Shown here: piece by piece, positions 54,501 to 63,347 of the stretch
Position numbering within the stretch: the first letter of the stretch is position 1
Layout: each line of letters opens with the position of its first letter
Notes under the pieces: model-generated
Databases searched by the model: none
What the model saw: only the letters and a program-made list of their open reading frames with translations
Told to the model about the DNA's origin: nothing
Origin: Pedobacter panaciterrae
GTDB lineage: Bacteria; Bacteroidota; Bacteroidia; Sphingobacteriales; Sphingobacteriaceae
Direction of reading: 5' to 3'
NCBI RefSeq assembly: GCF_013204795.1
Contig: NZ_JABMKW010000020.1
Location: 620,001-684,000, forward strand
DNA length: 64,000 nucleotides
Program-made: the position numbers and the translations under genes

Positions 54501-57100
54501 TGCTATCATTTACTGCCAATAAAACCAAGTTCAATGTTGGCGAAGATGTGGTATTAACCATTCCATCAGGTAAAGGCGGCAGAGCATTAATCTCTATAGA
54601 AAATGGCAGCAGGGTATTAAAAACCTTCTGGACAGAAACTAAAGCCGGCCAAACACAATTTACCTTTAAGGCCGAAAAGAACATGGCGCCTAATGTGTTT
54701 GCCGTGGTTACTTTGCTTCAGCCACATGCCCAAACGGTAAATGATTTGCCAATAAGGATGTATGGAGCTATTCCATTGCTTATTGAAGATCCTGAAACGA
54801 TCTTAAAACCGGTTATTAAAATGGCCGATAAGATTAAACCTGAAACAGAGAATAGCATTACTGTTGCGGAACAAAATGGCAAGGCCATGACCTATACAAT
54901 AGCCATTGTAGATGAAGGTTTGCTTGACCTGACCAGATTTAAAACTCCTGATCCTCATAGTGCTTTTTATGCCCGAGAAGGCTTGGGTGTTAAAACATGG
55001 GATTTGTTCGATTATGTACTTGGTGCATGGGGCGGCAATCTGGAACGTATTTTAAGCATTGGTGGTGATGGCAGTGTAAACAGGAATTTGAATCCGGCAA
55101 AAGCCAACAGGTTTGTACCTGTGGTAAAATATCTTGGTCCTTTTGCATTGGGCAAAGGCGAAAGCAAAACCCATAAGTTTACGCTTCCGCAATATATTGG
55201 CGCGGTAAGAGCAATGGTGGTTGCCGGACAAGATGGTGCTTATGGCTTTGCAGAGAAATCTGTACAGGTTAAAAAACCTTTAATGCTGCTGGCTACTTTA
55301 CCACGTGTTATTGGTCCGGGCGAAAGCTTTACTTTACCTGCAACCGTATTTGCTACAGAAAATAACCTTAAAAACGTAACTGTTCAACTACAGGCACAGA
55401 ATTTACAGGTAATTGGCAGTAAAACACAACAGCTTGGATTTAAACAACCAGGCGAACAGATGGCATATTTCGAAATCAAGGCTCCTGAGGTTACAGGTAT
55501 TGCCAAGGTTAAGATCATTGCACAAAGCGGTACTGAGAAGGCTGTTTATGATGTAGAGATGGACATTCGTAATCCTAATCCGTTTGTTACCAATGTGGTA
55601 TCGGCAGTAGTTGAACCGGGTGCCAATTGGTCGTTAAACTATGCGCCTATTGGTATGGCTGGTACAAATTCAGGGTCTATAGAGCTTTCGTCTATACCTC
55701 CTATCAATCTTAAAAAGCGCTTAAGTTACCTGATGCAATATCCGCATGGATGTGTAGAGCAAACTACTTCCGGTGTATTCCCTCAGTTATTCCTTAACCA
55801 ATTAACTGCTTTAAATGAACAGCAAAAGGCAAATACAGAGCGAAACATAAAAGCGGGTATTAACAGGCTGAAAGGCTTCCAGACTACTGATGGTGGTTTA
55901 AGTTACTGGCCGGGCGAAGGTACGTCTGATGAGTGGGGAACCAATTATGCAGGGCATTTCCTTGTGGAATCGCAAAATGCAGGATATACCCTTCCAGTAG
56001 GAATGATTGATGAACTTGTTCGTTATTTAAAAACAAAAGCCAATAACTGGGCGCCAAATAGCAGTAATTTTTATGGTGGTGATCTTTCTCAATCGTACAG
56101 GTTATATGTGCTTGCATTGGCCAAGAGACCGGAGATAGCAGCAATGAACAGATTAAGGGCATTTGAATACCTTTCTGTATCTGCAAAATGGCGTTTGGCT
56201 GCCGCATATAAACTTGCCGGACAAGCAGATGCAGCCAATAAACTGATAAAAGATTTACCTACTGAAATAAAACCTTACAATCAGCTAGGCGGCACTTATG
56301 GTTCTGATTTAAGAGATGAGGCCATGATATTGGAAACACTGACTCTATTGGGCCGTAAAGGTACAGCAGCGCAGTTATTGCAGTCGGTAGCTGCCAGATT
56401 AGGTAAAGATGATTGGTACAGTACACAAACTACGGCTTACAGTTTACTAGGCATCGCAAAGTTTTGTGGTGTAAATTCTTCATCAAATAACCTTAAATAC
56501 AGCTATACTATTGATGGTAAAAAAGGCAATGTAAATTCAAACCAGTACATTGTTAGCACGCCACTGGCATTTAAAGGCAATGTGGCTGTTACCAATACCA
56601 GCGACAGGGTGTTGTTTGCCCGTTTGATTTTACAGGGGCAACCTTCGGCCGGACAAAATAATTTCCAACCGAACAACCCTGATCTGTTAGACATGAGTAT
56701 CAGCTATAAATTACTTAATGGCAAGGTGTTGGATCCTACTACTTTGAAACAAGGCACAGACTTTTATGCTGAAGTTGTGGTTAAAAATCCTGGTAAGAGT
56801 GGATATTATGAGCAAATGGCACTTACACAGATCTTCCCATCGGGATGGGAAATCATTAATACCCGCGTAAATGACAATGAAAGCATCATTGCTTCATCGC
56901 CATATACTTACAGGGATATTAGAGATGATCGTGTGTTTACTTATTTTAACCTGCGTGAGAACGAAACGGTTATTTATAAAGTGCTTTTAAATGCATCTTA
57001 TATTGGTAGGTACTATTTATCGGCTGTTCAGTGCGAAGCAATGTATAACAACAGCATAAGTGCAACAGAAGCAGGAAAATGGGTGCAGGTTATTAAATAA
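51521..57100 (+). CDS. Bacterial alpha-2-macroglobulin
   Basis: 1859 aa. One N-terminal membrane anchor (LVIGITAFLLAGIASFFLF) without a lipobox, then macroglobulin MG repeats, the A2M core and a complement-like TED domain. The thioester site is Cys1411 in the CVEQ motif (PHGCVEQTTSG), the residue that covalently traps attacking proteases. It lies directly upstream of a PBP1C gene, the pairing in which A2M guards the periplasm and PBP1C repairs peptidoglycan after damage. Large size is normal for this family. Confidence 0.95.
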   Translation: MESSRSSFFQRNKKPLVIGITAFLLAGIASFFLFKKEKPKDYNQKYSKYIEAYTSGTISKKSFIRVHLASEVKTMSDVGVADTRDLFSFSPSVKGKAYWIDAQTVEFRPDEPLKSGETYEANFDLSKVTETEKDLEEFEFGFRVIKPGMNLTQDGLVSQNNTSLDYMKLKGEITTSDQEDPKAIEKALTLNFPQTLKVKWQHNPEKNTSAFTIDSIKKAGQDTKLTLKWSGEAINADSKGEQTVAVPAKGVFKVLDMKAVQDLEDYALVQLSEPVGVAQDLAGLISLSGLSDLRFTIDGSQVKVYSALALEGNYSLTVNSGIENINGKKLGAGKTANIVFENKLPSVVIAGSGTILPNSGKLVLPFEATNLKAVDVTVIKIYENNIPQFFQTNSYKDGGEIRRVGKPVVQKTIRLDEDKALNLHKKNRFTLDLDKLIKTEPGAMYRITIGFRNEYNVFKCAEVTNDEETSDEDGYRGYGEKIDEDDEFWERYNSYYPNNYRWEDRDNPCTPSYYTNDKWASRNVMASNIGLIAKRGNDNSMLVVTTDLLTAKPMSGVTLELLDYQRQIIHTVKTDGDGMATFDLKRKPFLLIAKNGDERGYLKMDDGSSLPLSRFDVGGDVVQNGLKGYIYGERGVWRPGDSIFVSFILEDKLKKLPGGYPVTFELYNPQGQLIKRIINGKPLNGFYAFKTATENTAPTGNWLAKVKAGGAVFSKTIKVETVMPNRLKINFNIGNATYLGVGGASSATLSANWLFGSVGKNLKAKVDVNLNTMKTTFKGFDEYTFDNPTVVFQSQVKTIFEGTLNENGTAVVNTSLNENNTAPGMLKANFTTKVFEAGGNFSIDNFSIPYHVYNNYYGIKTPDGEKLSGMLVTDKDHKVNIVNVDRNGKLVQGGKTVEVELYKVQWRWWWDQDDQNSYANFTQNSYNKLVKKESITLSNGKGSWNLRIDEPEWGRYLILVRDVNGGHVTGKSVYVDWPGWAQREQANNPTEASMLSFTANKTKFNVGEDVVLTIPSGKGGRALISIENGSRVLKTFWTETKAGQTQFTFKAEKNMAPNVFAVVTLLQPHAQTVNDLPIRMYGAIPLLIEDPETILKPVIKMADKIKPETENSITVAEQNGKAMTYTIAIVDEGLLDLTRFKTPDPHSAFYAREGLGVKTWDLFDYVLGAWGGNLERILSIGGDGSVNRNLNPAKANRFVPVVKYLGPFALGKGESKTHKFTLPQYIGAVRAMVVAGQDGAYGFAEKSVQVKKPLMLLATLPRVIGPGESFTLPATVFATENNLKNVTVQLQAQNLQVIGSKTQQLGFKQPGEQMAYFEIKAPEVTGIAKVKIIAQSGTEKAVYDVEMDIRNPNPFVTNVVSAVVEPGANWSLNYAPIGMAGTNSGSIELSSIPPINLKKRLSYLMQYPHGCVEQTTSGVFPQLFLNQLTALNEQQKANTERNIKAGINRLKGFQTTDGGLSYWPGEGTSDEWGTNYAGHFLVESQNAGYTLPVGMIDELVRYLKTKANNWAPNSSNFYGGDLSQSYRLYVLALAKRPEIAAMNRLRAFEYLSVSAKWRLAAAYKLAGQADAANKLIKDLPTEIKPYNQLGGTYGSDLRDEAMILETLTLLGRKGTAAQLLQSVAARLGKDDWYSTQTTAYSLLGIAKFCGVNSSSNNLKYSYTIDGKKGNVNSNQYIVSTPLAFKGNVAVTNTSDRVLFARLILQGQPSAGQNNFQPNNPDLLDMSISYKLLNGKVLDPTTLKQGTDFYAEVVVKNPGKSGYYEQMALTQIFPSGWEIINTRVNDNESIIASSPYTYRDIRDDRVFTYFNLRENETVIYKVLLNASYIGRYYLSAVQCEAMYNNSISATEAGKWVQVIK

Positions 57101-57171
57101 GCAAGTGGGTAGGTATAAAGTAAGTGAGTAGTTGTAAATTAACCAAAACAGGACTTCCTGAAACCGGACTT

Positions 57172-57244
57172 CCGTCATCTCGACAAAGGAGAGATCTCTT
57201 GAATAGCAACAACAAGAGATCCTTCGCTGCGCTCTGGATGACGG
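57172..57244. repeat. Dispersed inverted repeat, copy R4, at the 5' end of pbpC
   Basis: CCGTCATCTCGACAAAGGAG at the left; the right arm ends CTCTGGATGACGG, with inner AGATCTCTTG/CAAGAGATCC arms. The final ATGACGG contains the ATG at 57238 used here as the pbpC start. Arms are imperfect. Confidence 0.75.
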
Positions 57245-59598
57245 ATGTTGTTTTCCTCATTTTACTACTTATATTCCTATTTTCTTTGCCTTCAAAGCTT
57301 TTTGTAAGCCCTACCTCATATGTTGTAGAAGCTTCAAATGGCGATTTATTAAGCGCTTCTATTGCTAAAGATGGGCAATGGCGTTTCCCTGTAGCCGACA
57401 CCATACCAGAGAAATTTGCGCAATGTCTGGTCGCTTTTGAAGATAAACGTTTCTATTACCACCCCGGTGTAGATCCTATTGCTATGGCAAGAGCTATGCG
57501 CCAAAACTTTAAAGCCAAAAGTGTGGTAAGTGGCGGAAGCACAATAAGCATGCAGGTGATCAGGCTATCCAGACGCGAAAGCAGAACAGTTTGGCAAAAG
57601 CTAATAGAGGTTATCCTGGCTATCAGACTAGAAGCCAGCTATTCAAAAAAAGAAATTTTAAAGCTCTATGCCGGCAACGCCCCCTTTGGGAGTAACGTGG
57701 TTGGATTGGATGCTGCAGCATGGAGGTACTTCGGCCGCAGTGCCGAAAGTTTATCCTGGGGAGAGATGGCTACACTGGCTGTGCTACCAAACAGCCCGTC
57801 ACTGGTACACCCTGGCAAAAACTCTCCCCGACTGATTAAAAAACGGAACGATCTGCTGGATAAATTAGCGGTATTAAAAATCATAGACCAATCAACCGCC
57901 AATTTATCTAAGCTGGAGCCTATTCCGGGCAAGCCACAACAACTGCCTCAAAACGCACCGCATTTACTTAACAGATTTAAGGCAGAGCGGTCGGCCTTAA
58001 AAACAGGATCTACAAGGATCACTTCTACACTTGATTATGATTTGCAACTACGGGTAAGCAGTTTGCTGAAGCGCTACAACAACCGATATCGGGCAAACGA
58101 CATTAACAACATTGCAGCATTGGTTTTAGATGTAAAAAAAGGTACTGTACTTAGTTATGTTGGCAACATCTACCAACCGGAAAACACCGAACTGGAAAGT
58201 CATGTGGATATGATTAAGGCACCAAGGAGTCCGGGAAGTACATTAAAACCCATTCTGTACGCCAGTATGTTAAATGATGGCTTTATACTTCCTAAAACTT
58301 TAATAGCCGATATACCCACCCAAATAGGCGGCTACTCGCCCCAAAATTATGATATGGGCTACGATGGTGCCATACAAGCCGATAGAGCGCTGAGCCGCTC
58401 TCTAAACATCCCTGCGGTTAAAATGCTGCAGAACTATAAGTACCAAAGGTTTTATGATAAGCTTAAACAATTGGGCTTTACTACGCTAAACAAACCAGCC
58501 GATCATTATGGGCTTTCACTTATTCTTGGTGGCAGCGAGGTAACGATGTGGGACCTGGCAAGAACTTATATGGGAATGGCCAGAACGCTTAACCATTTTA
58601 ATGATTATAAAGGCAGGTACAATCCGCATGATTACGATGAGCCTTTGTATGTGAACGAACAGCGGGATAAACGTTTTGATGAGTTTGAGACTGAAGTAAA
58701 CTCAGCCATTGATCATGGTTCTATCTGGAATGCATTTAATGCTATGGAGGAGTTAATGAGGCCGGGCGAGGAAGGTTTATGGGAACAGTTTTCCTCTTCG
58801 CAGCGATTGGCATGGAAAACAGGTACCAGTTTCGGTTTCAGGGATGCCTGGGCAGTTGGACTTAATCCGAACTATGTAGTTTGCGTTTGGGTTGGCAATG
58901 CCGATGGCGAAGGCCGACCGGGCTTAACCGGTATAGATGCTGCTGCTCCTGTTATGTTTGATATTTTTAAGCAATTACCTGTTGTTAAATGGTTTAAAAC
59001 CCCTACAAGTAAACTTAAGAAAATTGTGGTTTGTAAAGAAAGTGGCTATAAAGCTGGCGAATATTGCACTGATAAAGTGATACAGCTGGTTTCTCCGGCA
59101 GGTGAAAAAACAGGTCTTTGCCCCTACCATAAAATGGTCCATCTGGACCGTACAGGAACTTACAGGGTAACCGATGAATGCGAAGCGCCATCTGCCATGG
59201 TGCATAAATCGTGGTTTATTTTACCTCCGTCTATGGAATATTATTATAAGATCAAAAATAGTGATTATAAGGAGCTGCCTCCATTTAAACCTGGTTGCGG
59301 CGATGCCGGGAATAACTTTGTAATGGAAATGATCTATCCAAGAAACTACGCCACGGTTTATATTCCTGTTGAGTTTGATGGCACCAGAGGGAAAATTGTG
59401 TTAAATGCTACCCACAGAAACGCTAGCGCTAAGATTTACTGGCATATTGATAATGAGTATGTTGCCACAACCAAGAATTATCATCAGCTGGCTGTTAGTC
59501 CGGCGCCTGGCAAACATATTTTAACACTCGTTGATGAGAATGGCGAAAGGCTGGTACAGCATTTCACTGTGTTGGAAAAAGAAAAGGAAAAGAACTAA
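57238..59598 (+). CDS. pbpC: Penicillin-binding protein 1C
   Basis: 786 aa from ATG 57238. The N-terminal anchor (VVFLILLLIFLFSLP) is followed by a GT51 transglycosylase domain with catalytic Glu68 (EDKRFYYHPGVDP), then a transpeptidase domain with Ser334 in STLK, an SLN motif (SRSLNIPAV) and KTG at 527-529, and a C-terminal BiPBP_C domain. Start choice is uncertain: the ATG lies in the last bases of repeat R4. An in-frame GTG at 57124 would translate the whole repeat and add 38 residues rich in Arg and Lys. Paired with the upstream alpha-2-macroglobulin. Confidence 0.9.
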   Translation: MTDVVFLILLLIFLFSLPSKLFVSPTSYVVEASNGDLLSASIAKDGQWRFPVADTIPEKFAQCLVAFEDKRFYYHPGVDPIAMARAMRQNFKAKSVVSGGSTISMQVIRLSRRESRTVWQKLIEVILAIRLEASYSKKEILKLYAGNAPFGSNVVGLDAAAWRYFGRSAESLSWGEMATLAVLPNSPSLVHPGKNSPRLIKKRNDLLDKLAVLKIIDQSTANLSKLEPIPGKPQQLPQNAPHLLNRFKAERSALKTGSTRITSTLDYDLQLRVSSLLKRYNNRYRANDINNIAALVLDVKKGTVLSYVGNIYQPENTELESHVDMIKAPRSPGSTLKPILYASMLNDGFILPKTLIADIPTQIGGYSPQNYDMGYDGAIQADRALSRSLNIPAVKMLQNYKYQRFYDKLKQLGFTTLNKPADHYGLSLILGGSEVTMWDLARTYMGMARTLNHFNDYKGRYNPHDYDEPLYVNEQRDKRFDEFETEVNSAIDHGSIWNAFNAMEELMRPGEEGLWEQFSSSQRLAWKTGTSFGFRDAWAVGLNPNYVVCVWVGNADGEGRPGLTGIDAAAPVMFDIFKQLPVVKWFKTPTSKLKKIVVCKESGYKAGEYCTDKVIQLVSPAGEKTGLCPYHKMVHLDRTGTYRVTDECEAPSAMVHKSWFILPPSMEYYYKIKNSDYKELPPFKPGCGDAGNNFVMEMIYPRNYATVYIPVEFDGTRGKIVLNATHRNASAKIYWHIDNEYVATTKNYHQLAVSPAPGKHILTLVDENGERLVQHFTVLEKEKEKN

Positions 59599-60287
59599 TC
59601 TTCTCTTTTTACAAGCTGACGCTCGATGCCTCCTATGGTAATCAAATATTGCGCGATCATGTAAGTTGCCATAATCAACAATCCTGCAAGATCAAAGCCC
59701 TTAACAAACTTATTATAAGCAAGTGTTGAGTCAGAGATCAGGAAAAATATTGCGCCAAAAAGAATCAGGTTAAAGCTGATTTTATTTACCCTCATGTTTC
59801 TGAACGCTGCCATCATCATCATTAAACTGATCACAAAAGTATAAACCATAACCGGTAGTTTCATTGCGCCAAGCCCATGCCTGATGTAAACATAAAAACT
59901 GATACTGAACACAGCACAAAGCGCAATGGCGATCCTTGCTCCTTTTTTATCTAATTGGGGTGCAGACGAGAAATCAAGATAAAATGCGCGGATATAAAAG
60001 ATATGGCAAAGTAAAAAAGCAATTAGTCCGTAGGTAAAAAAAGCTTCGTTTTTCCATACCAGCATAAGCAATACATCGCCTATAAGGCCAAAAACCAAGC
60101 CTGTAAACAAACGTTTATGAAAGCGACCTTTTAGTTTGGTACTTATTGCAAACATGATAAGTAAAGAGATAACGATGAGTGGTTTTGTAATGTATTTTAA
60201 AGCCGAAAGCTCGTAATACTCTGCCACAAGCTGCAGTATAAAAATCAGGGCAAATATGAGGTTAAACTTCAGGTACTTCTTGAGCAT
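59595..60287 (-). CDS. YhhN-family membrane protein (lysoplasmalogenase-like)
   Basis: 230 aa with seven or eight hydrophobic segments. YhhN/TMEM86 family features are AISTKLKGRFHKRLFTGLVFGLIGDVLLM and FLISDSTLAYNKF near the C-terminus. The eukaryotic homologue TMEM86B hydrolyses lysoplasmalogens. Activity in this bacterium is unproven. It overlaps the sterol-desaturase-family gene upstream by 26 nt and meets pbpC tail to tail with a 4-nt overlap. Confidence 0.82.
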   Translation of the reverse strand: MLKKYLKFNLIFALIFILQLVAEYYELSALKYITKPLIVISLLIMFAISTKLKGRFHKRLFTGLVFGLIGDVLLMLVWKNEAFFTYGLIAFLLCHIFYIRAFYLDFSSAPQLDKKGARIAIALCAVFSISFYVYIRHGLGAMKLPVMVYTFVISLMMMMAAFRNMRVNKISFNLILFGAIFFLISDSTLAYNKFVKGFDLAGLLIMATYMIAQYLITIGGIERQLVKRED

Positions 60288-61488
60288 GGGTATTCAGTTT
60301 GTTAAGATTATAGAACCAGACTAATGAAACGATTTGTAAGCCCGCAAATATCACCTGGTACCCAATAGGGAAATTAAGCAGCAAAATTATTAAAATACCT
60401 GATAGGAGTCGGCAGTATTCAAAATAAATGAGCCATTTCTTTTCTTCGAGCAATGCACCGCAGGTTAATAGTGTAAGTATTGAAAACACAGAACCACTTA
60501 TTAAGGGTGTTGCAGGCAAGGTTGCATTTAAAAATAAAATGGCTGATCCTGTGGCTAAGCCTATCAAAAATTGCAAAAGCACATATCCGGAGAATTTCTG
60601 ATGAAACTCAGGATTGTATTTTGCATAACTGGCAGGATCAATATCCTTTGCCGGTTTAAAGCCACCCAAATGCGCTGGGAACCATCCGGGTGGCTTAAGA
60701 AATACATTTATTTTATCGCTCCATTTAGGGCTTTGTTTTGCGGTATTCCAAAGTTCACTCCAGTAATGTACGTTTGCCCAGATAGGATTCCAGCTGGCCA
60801 ATGGAGTGGTTATGCCATAGTACACCTCTTCTTCTTCTTTTTGAAAGGTACCAAAAATTTTATCCCAGATAATTAAAGTACCTGCATGGTTCTTATCAAT
60901 GTATTTTGGGTTGGAACCATGATGCACTCGGTGATGAGAAGGTGTATTTAAAATCCATTCTAATGGTCCCATACTTTTTATAGCTCTGGTATGAATCCAA
61001 AACTGGTATAAAGTATTAAAAGCACTTAAGGTGAGGAACATGATCGGATCAAACCCAATAAAAGCCAGAGGTAAATAAAACACCCATGAAAACCATCCCT
61101 GAAACCAGGATTGCCTTAAAGCTACGGTAAGGTTATATTCTTCAGATTGGTGGTGTACAATGTGAGCTGCCCAGAGTGCGTTTACCTGATGGCTCATTCT
61201 GTGAAACCAATAGTAGAAAAAATCAACCCCAATGAAAAGTATGATCCAGACCCATATGGTTTGCGGAAGATCAAATAACCGCCAATGTTCAAAAATATAC
61301 ATGTAGCCAAAGAAGAGCGCTGTTTTCATGAAAACGCCTGTTACCTGCTGACCAATGCCTTGGCTTAAATTGGAAATGGAATCGTTTAAGCGGTAATAGT
61401 TTAACTTCTTATAGAAAGAATAAGCTAGCTCTACTCCTATCAGAATAAAGAATATAGGAACCGATAAAGCAATATAGTCCACGTTCAT
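60262..61488 (-). CDS. Sterol desaturase/fatty acid hydroxylase family membrane protein
   Basis: 408 aa. The di-iron histidine clusters are HRMSH, HIVHHQSEEYN and HHRVHHGSN, the fatty acid hydroxylase pattern, embedded in a multi-pass membrane protein. The closest eukaryotic analogue by layout is alkylglycerol monooxygenase (TMEM195), which cleaves ether lipids; other members hydroxylate fatty acids. The downstream YhhN gene overlaps it by 26 nt, supporting a shared lipid pathway. Confidence 0.85.
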   Translation of the reverse strand: MNVDYIALSVPIFFILIGVELAYSFYKKLNYYRLNDSISNLSQGIGQQVTGVFMKTALFFGYMYIFEHWRLFDLPQTIWVWIILFIGVDFFYYWFHRMSHQVNALWAAHIVHHQSEEYNLTVALRQSWFQGWFSWVFYLPLAFIGFDPIMFLTLSAFNTLYQFWIHTRAIKSMGPLEWILNTPSHHRVHHGSNPKYIDKNHAGTLIIWDKIFGTFQKEEEEVYYGITTPLASWNPIWANVHYWSELWNTAKQSPKWSDKINVFLKPPGWFPAHLGGFKPAKDIDPASYAKYNPEFHQKFSGYVLLQFLIGLATGSAILFLNATLPATPLISGSVFSILTLLTCGALLEEKKWLIYFEYCRLLSGILIILLLNFPIGYQVIFAGLQIVSLVWFYNLNKLNTHAQEVPEV

Positions 61489-61525
61489 TCTACTAATCTA
61501 ATGAATTAGCAGGTAATTTTTTTAA

Positions 61526-61570
61526 AATAAAAAAGCAGCAATAAATGACGCATGTCACCACTGCTGCTCT
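61526..61570 (-). terminator. Terminator after the RRM protein gene
   Basis: Minus strand AGCAGCA and TGCTGCT arms (61562-61568 and 61534-61540 on the plus strand) with an inner TGAC/GTCA pair, followed by T-rich sequence. Confidence 0.75.
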
Positions 61571-61616
61571 AGTATATTAAAATAGAATCAGTAACTAATT
61601 TTAATAAAAAAGCTAA

Positions 61617-61919
61617 TTAATAGCTTTTTTCTGTACGGTTATTGCGTTTAAAGCCACCACCAGCACCACCAGTATTTGGTTTTTCTTGTGCTTCAGCAAC
61701 TTTGATACGGTTACCATTGTAATCGCCGCCATTCATGCGTTTGATTGCTTCTTTTGCCTCTTCTTCTACCGGCATTTCCACAAAACCAAACCCACGACTC
61801 TGACCAGTTTCGCGATCTTTGATAATCCTTAGTGATTTTACTTGACCGAAATCACCAAATACGGCTGTTAATTCATCTTCCCCCACTTCTAAAGGAAGGC
61901 CTGTAATAAATATCTTCAT
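61617..61919 (-). CDS. RRM-type RNA-binding protein
   Basis: 100 aa, a single RNA-recognition motif. RNP2 is IFITGL (residues 3-8) and RNP1 is RGFGFVEM (42-49), both intact. A short Gly-rich, basic tail (NTGGAGGGFKRNNR) follows. This resembles the cold-inducible glycine-rich RNA-binding proteins of cyanobacteria and Bacteroidota. It has its own promoter and terminator. Confidence 0.93.
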   Translation of the reverse strand: MKIFITGLPLEVGEDELTAVFGDFGQVKSLRIIKDRETGQSRGFGFVEMPVEEEAKEAIKRMNGGDYNGNRIKVAEAQEKPNTGGAGGGFKRNNRTEKSY

Positions 61920-61938
61920 TAATTTCTAAAAATTTGCA

Positions 61939-61969
61939 CAAAGTTAAGCATTTTTCGCTTAAATTCCAA
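61939..61969 (-). promoter_or_regulatory. Promoter of the RRM protein gene
   Basis: Minus strand TTGG (61969-61966), 19 nt, TAACTTTG (61946-61939). Exact -7 box, imperfect -33, about 20 nt before the ATG. Confidence 0.55.
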
Positions 61970-62093
61970 TGCTAGTGTCAGTTATAAGTATAATTATATA
62001 ATATTTTTCATAACACCCAAGAGAAAATTTTGTTTTATTAATTGTAAAAAAACATTACTTTTTTCTTAAATAATTATAACCGACAAATCGAAC

Positions 62094-62945
62094 CTAGCTT
62101 AATTTAGCTTTAAACAGAGATATTGTTCTTTGCCAGGCCAGTTTAGCAGCCGCTTCATTGTATCTGGTCGGCGAAGTATCGTTATTAAAAGCGTGATTTA
62201 CGCCTTCATAAATATAGACTTTATAATCTATATGATTTTCTTTCAAAGCTGCTTCATAAGCCGGAATTCCCGCATTTATACGCTCATCCAGTCCACCATA
62301 ATGAAGCATTACACTGGCTTTTATCTTAGGAACATCTTCTGCGGCTGCCTGTGCTCCATAGTATGCAACTGCTGCAAGCAACTTAGGATCGCTTACTGCA
62401 AGTTTGTTTGCCATGCCCCCGCCCCAGCAAAAACCAACACATCCGGTTTTTCCGTTTCCATCTTTCCTGCTTCTCAAATATTCAAGTCCTTTCAGATAGT
62501 TCTGCAAGTTTTTTGCCGGATCCAGCTTTCCGATCAGCTCCCGGCCTTTATCCTCATCCGAGGGTGTTCCGCCGAATGGCGATAAGGCATCCACTCCTAA
62601 AGCAATAAAACCTTCGGCAGCTACTCTTTTGGTTACATCTATAATATGAGGGTTTAGCCCTCTGTTTTCGTGAATAACAAGTACACAACCCAGGTTCTTT
62701 TTGTCCTTTGGCTTTGCCAGCACAGCCTTTACATCACCATCTGCACCAGGATAGGTAATGTTTTCGGTACTAATGCTGTCATCATTAAAACTGGAGGCTG
62801 ATGCATAATTGTTTTCAAGTAAAGGTAATACTGTTAAGGCTATAGCTGTGCTTCCGGTAATGATAGCCAGCTTTTTCATGAATTCTTTCCTACTCAGTTT
62901 GCTGTGGGTGTATTCATCGTATAAATTGATGATTTTCTGATCCAT
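62094..62945 (-). CDS. Dienelactone hydrolase family protein, exported
   Basis: 283 aa. The alpha/beta-hydrolase triad is Cys173 (GFCWGGG), Asp220 (YGGLDERI) and His251 (GVNHAFNN), the Cys-Asp-His arrangement of dienelactone hydrolase. The N-terminus (LSRKEFMKKLAIITGSTAIA) is a Tat-like signal with an Arg-Lys pair. No catechol-pathway genes are nearby, so a role in aromatic degradation is not supported; the substrate is unknown. Confidence 0.88.
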   Translation of the reverse strand: MDQKIINLYDEYTHSKLSRKEFMKKLAIITGSTAIALTVLPLLENNYASASSFNDDSISTENITYPGADGDVKAVLAKPKDKKNLGCVLVIHENRGLNPHIIDVTKRVAAEGFIALGVDALSPFGGTPSDEDKGRELIGKLDPAKNLQNYLKGLEYLRSRKDGNGKTGCVGFCWGGGMANKLAVSDPKLLAAVAYYGAQAAAEDVPKIKASVMLHYGGLDERINAGIPAYEAALKENHIDYKVYIYEGVNHAFNNDTSPTRYNEAAAKLAWQRTISLFKAKLS

Positions 62946-62981
62946 AGGTAAATAATTAAAATATGAACAATAAGTACTAAT

Positions 62982-63042
62982 ATAACGTTTCTACAGCATC
63001 GTTTTAGGTTTTTATCAATTACGTTACATGATAAAACGTTAT
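62982..63042. repeat. Spaced inverted repeat upstream of the dienelactone hydrolase gene
   Basis: ATAACGTTT, 43 nt, AAACGTTAT. Located 37-97 nt upstream of the start codon; could be a pair of operator half-sites. Confidence 0.4.
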
Positions 63043-63137
63043 ACAATAAGGGGGATTTGTCATGAAATTGTTTTTATTTTTTTCGTTGAAAACAAATTAA
63101 CAATATCGCTCGTTATATGATCAGTTTGTTTGGTTTA

Positions 63138-63160
63138 GGTTGGTCTGTGGTGGACCAACC
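63138..63160. repeat. Hairpin in the long gap
   Basis: GGTTGGTC, loop TGTGGTG, GACCAACC. An 8-bp stem with no T-tract; purpose unknown. Confidence 0.4.
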
Positions 63161-63170
63161 ATCTATTAAT

Positions 63171-63201
63171 AACAGGGATAATCGCCAGATTCATCCCTGT
63201 T
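63171..63201 (+). terminator. Terminator-like hairpin in the long gap
   Basis: AACAGGGAT, 13-nt loop, ATCCCTGTT, then TCCTTTTAA on the plus strand. Could end a short transcript beginning nearby, but no gene precedes it on this strand. Confidence 0.4.
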
Positions 63202-63347
63202 TCCTTTTAATCATCCTCGCCCTTCATCCGTTTCCTATATCACTTTAAAAAGATACTTAATTGACAAAAGGCCTTCAGAGTCGTTGCAAAGCCGTTCAAT
63301 ACTCGTCTGGAAGTCGTTAGTAACATAAAATAGATTTAGCATAAAAT

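Noticed and set aside
55884-56207. 107-codon antisense frame inside the alpha-2-macroglobulin gene
   Set aside because: Antisense to the TED domain, no family resemblance.
33285-57244. CRISPR array
   Set aside because: The repeats are widely scattered inverted repeats with no regular spacers and no cas genes.
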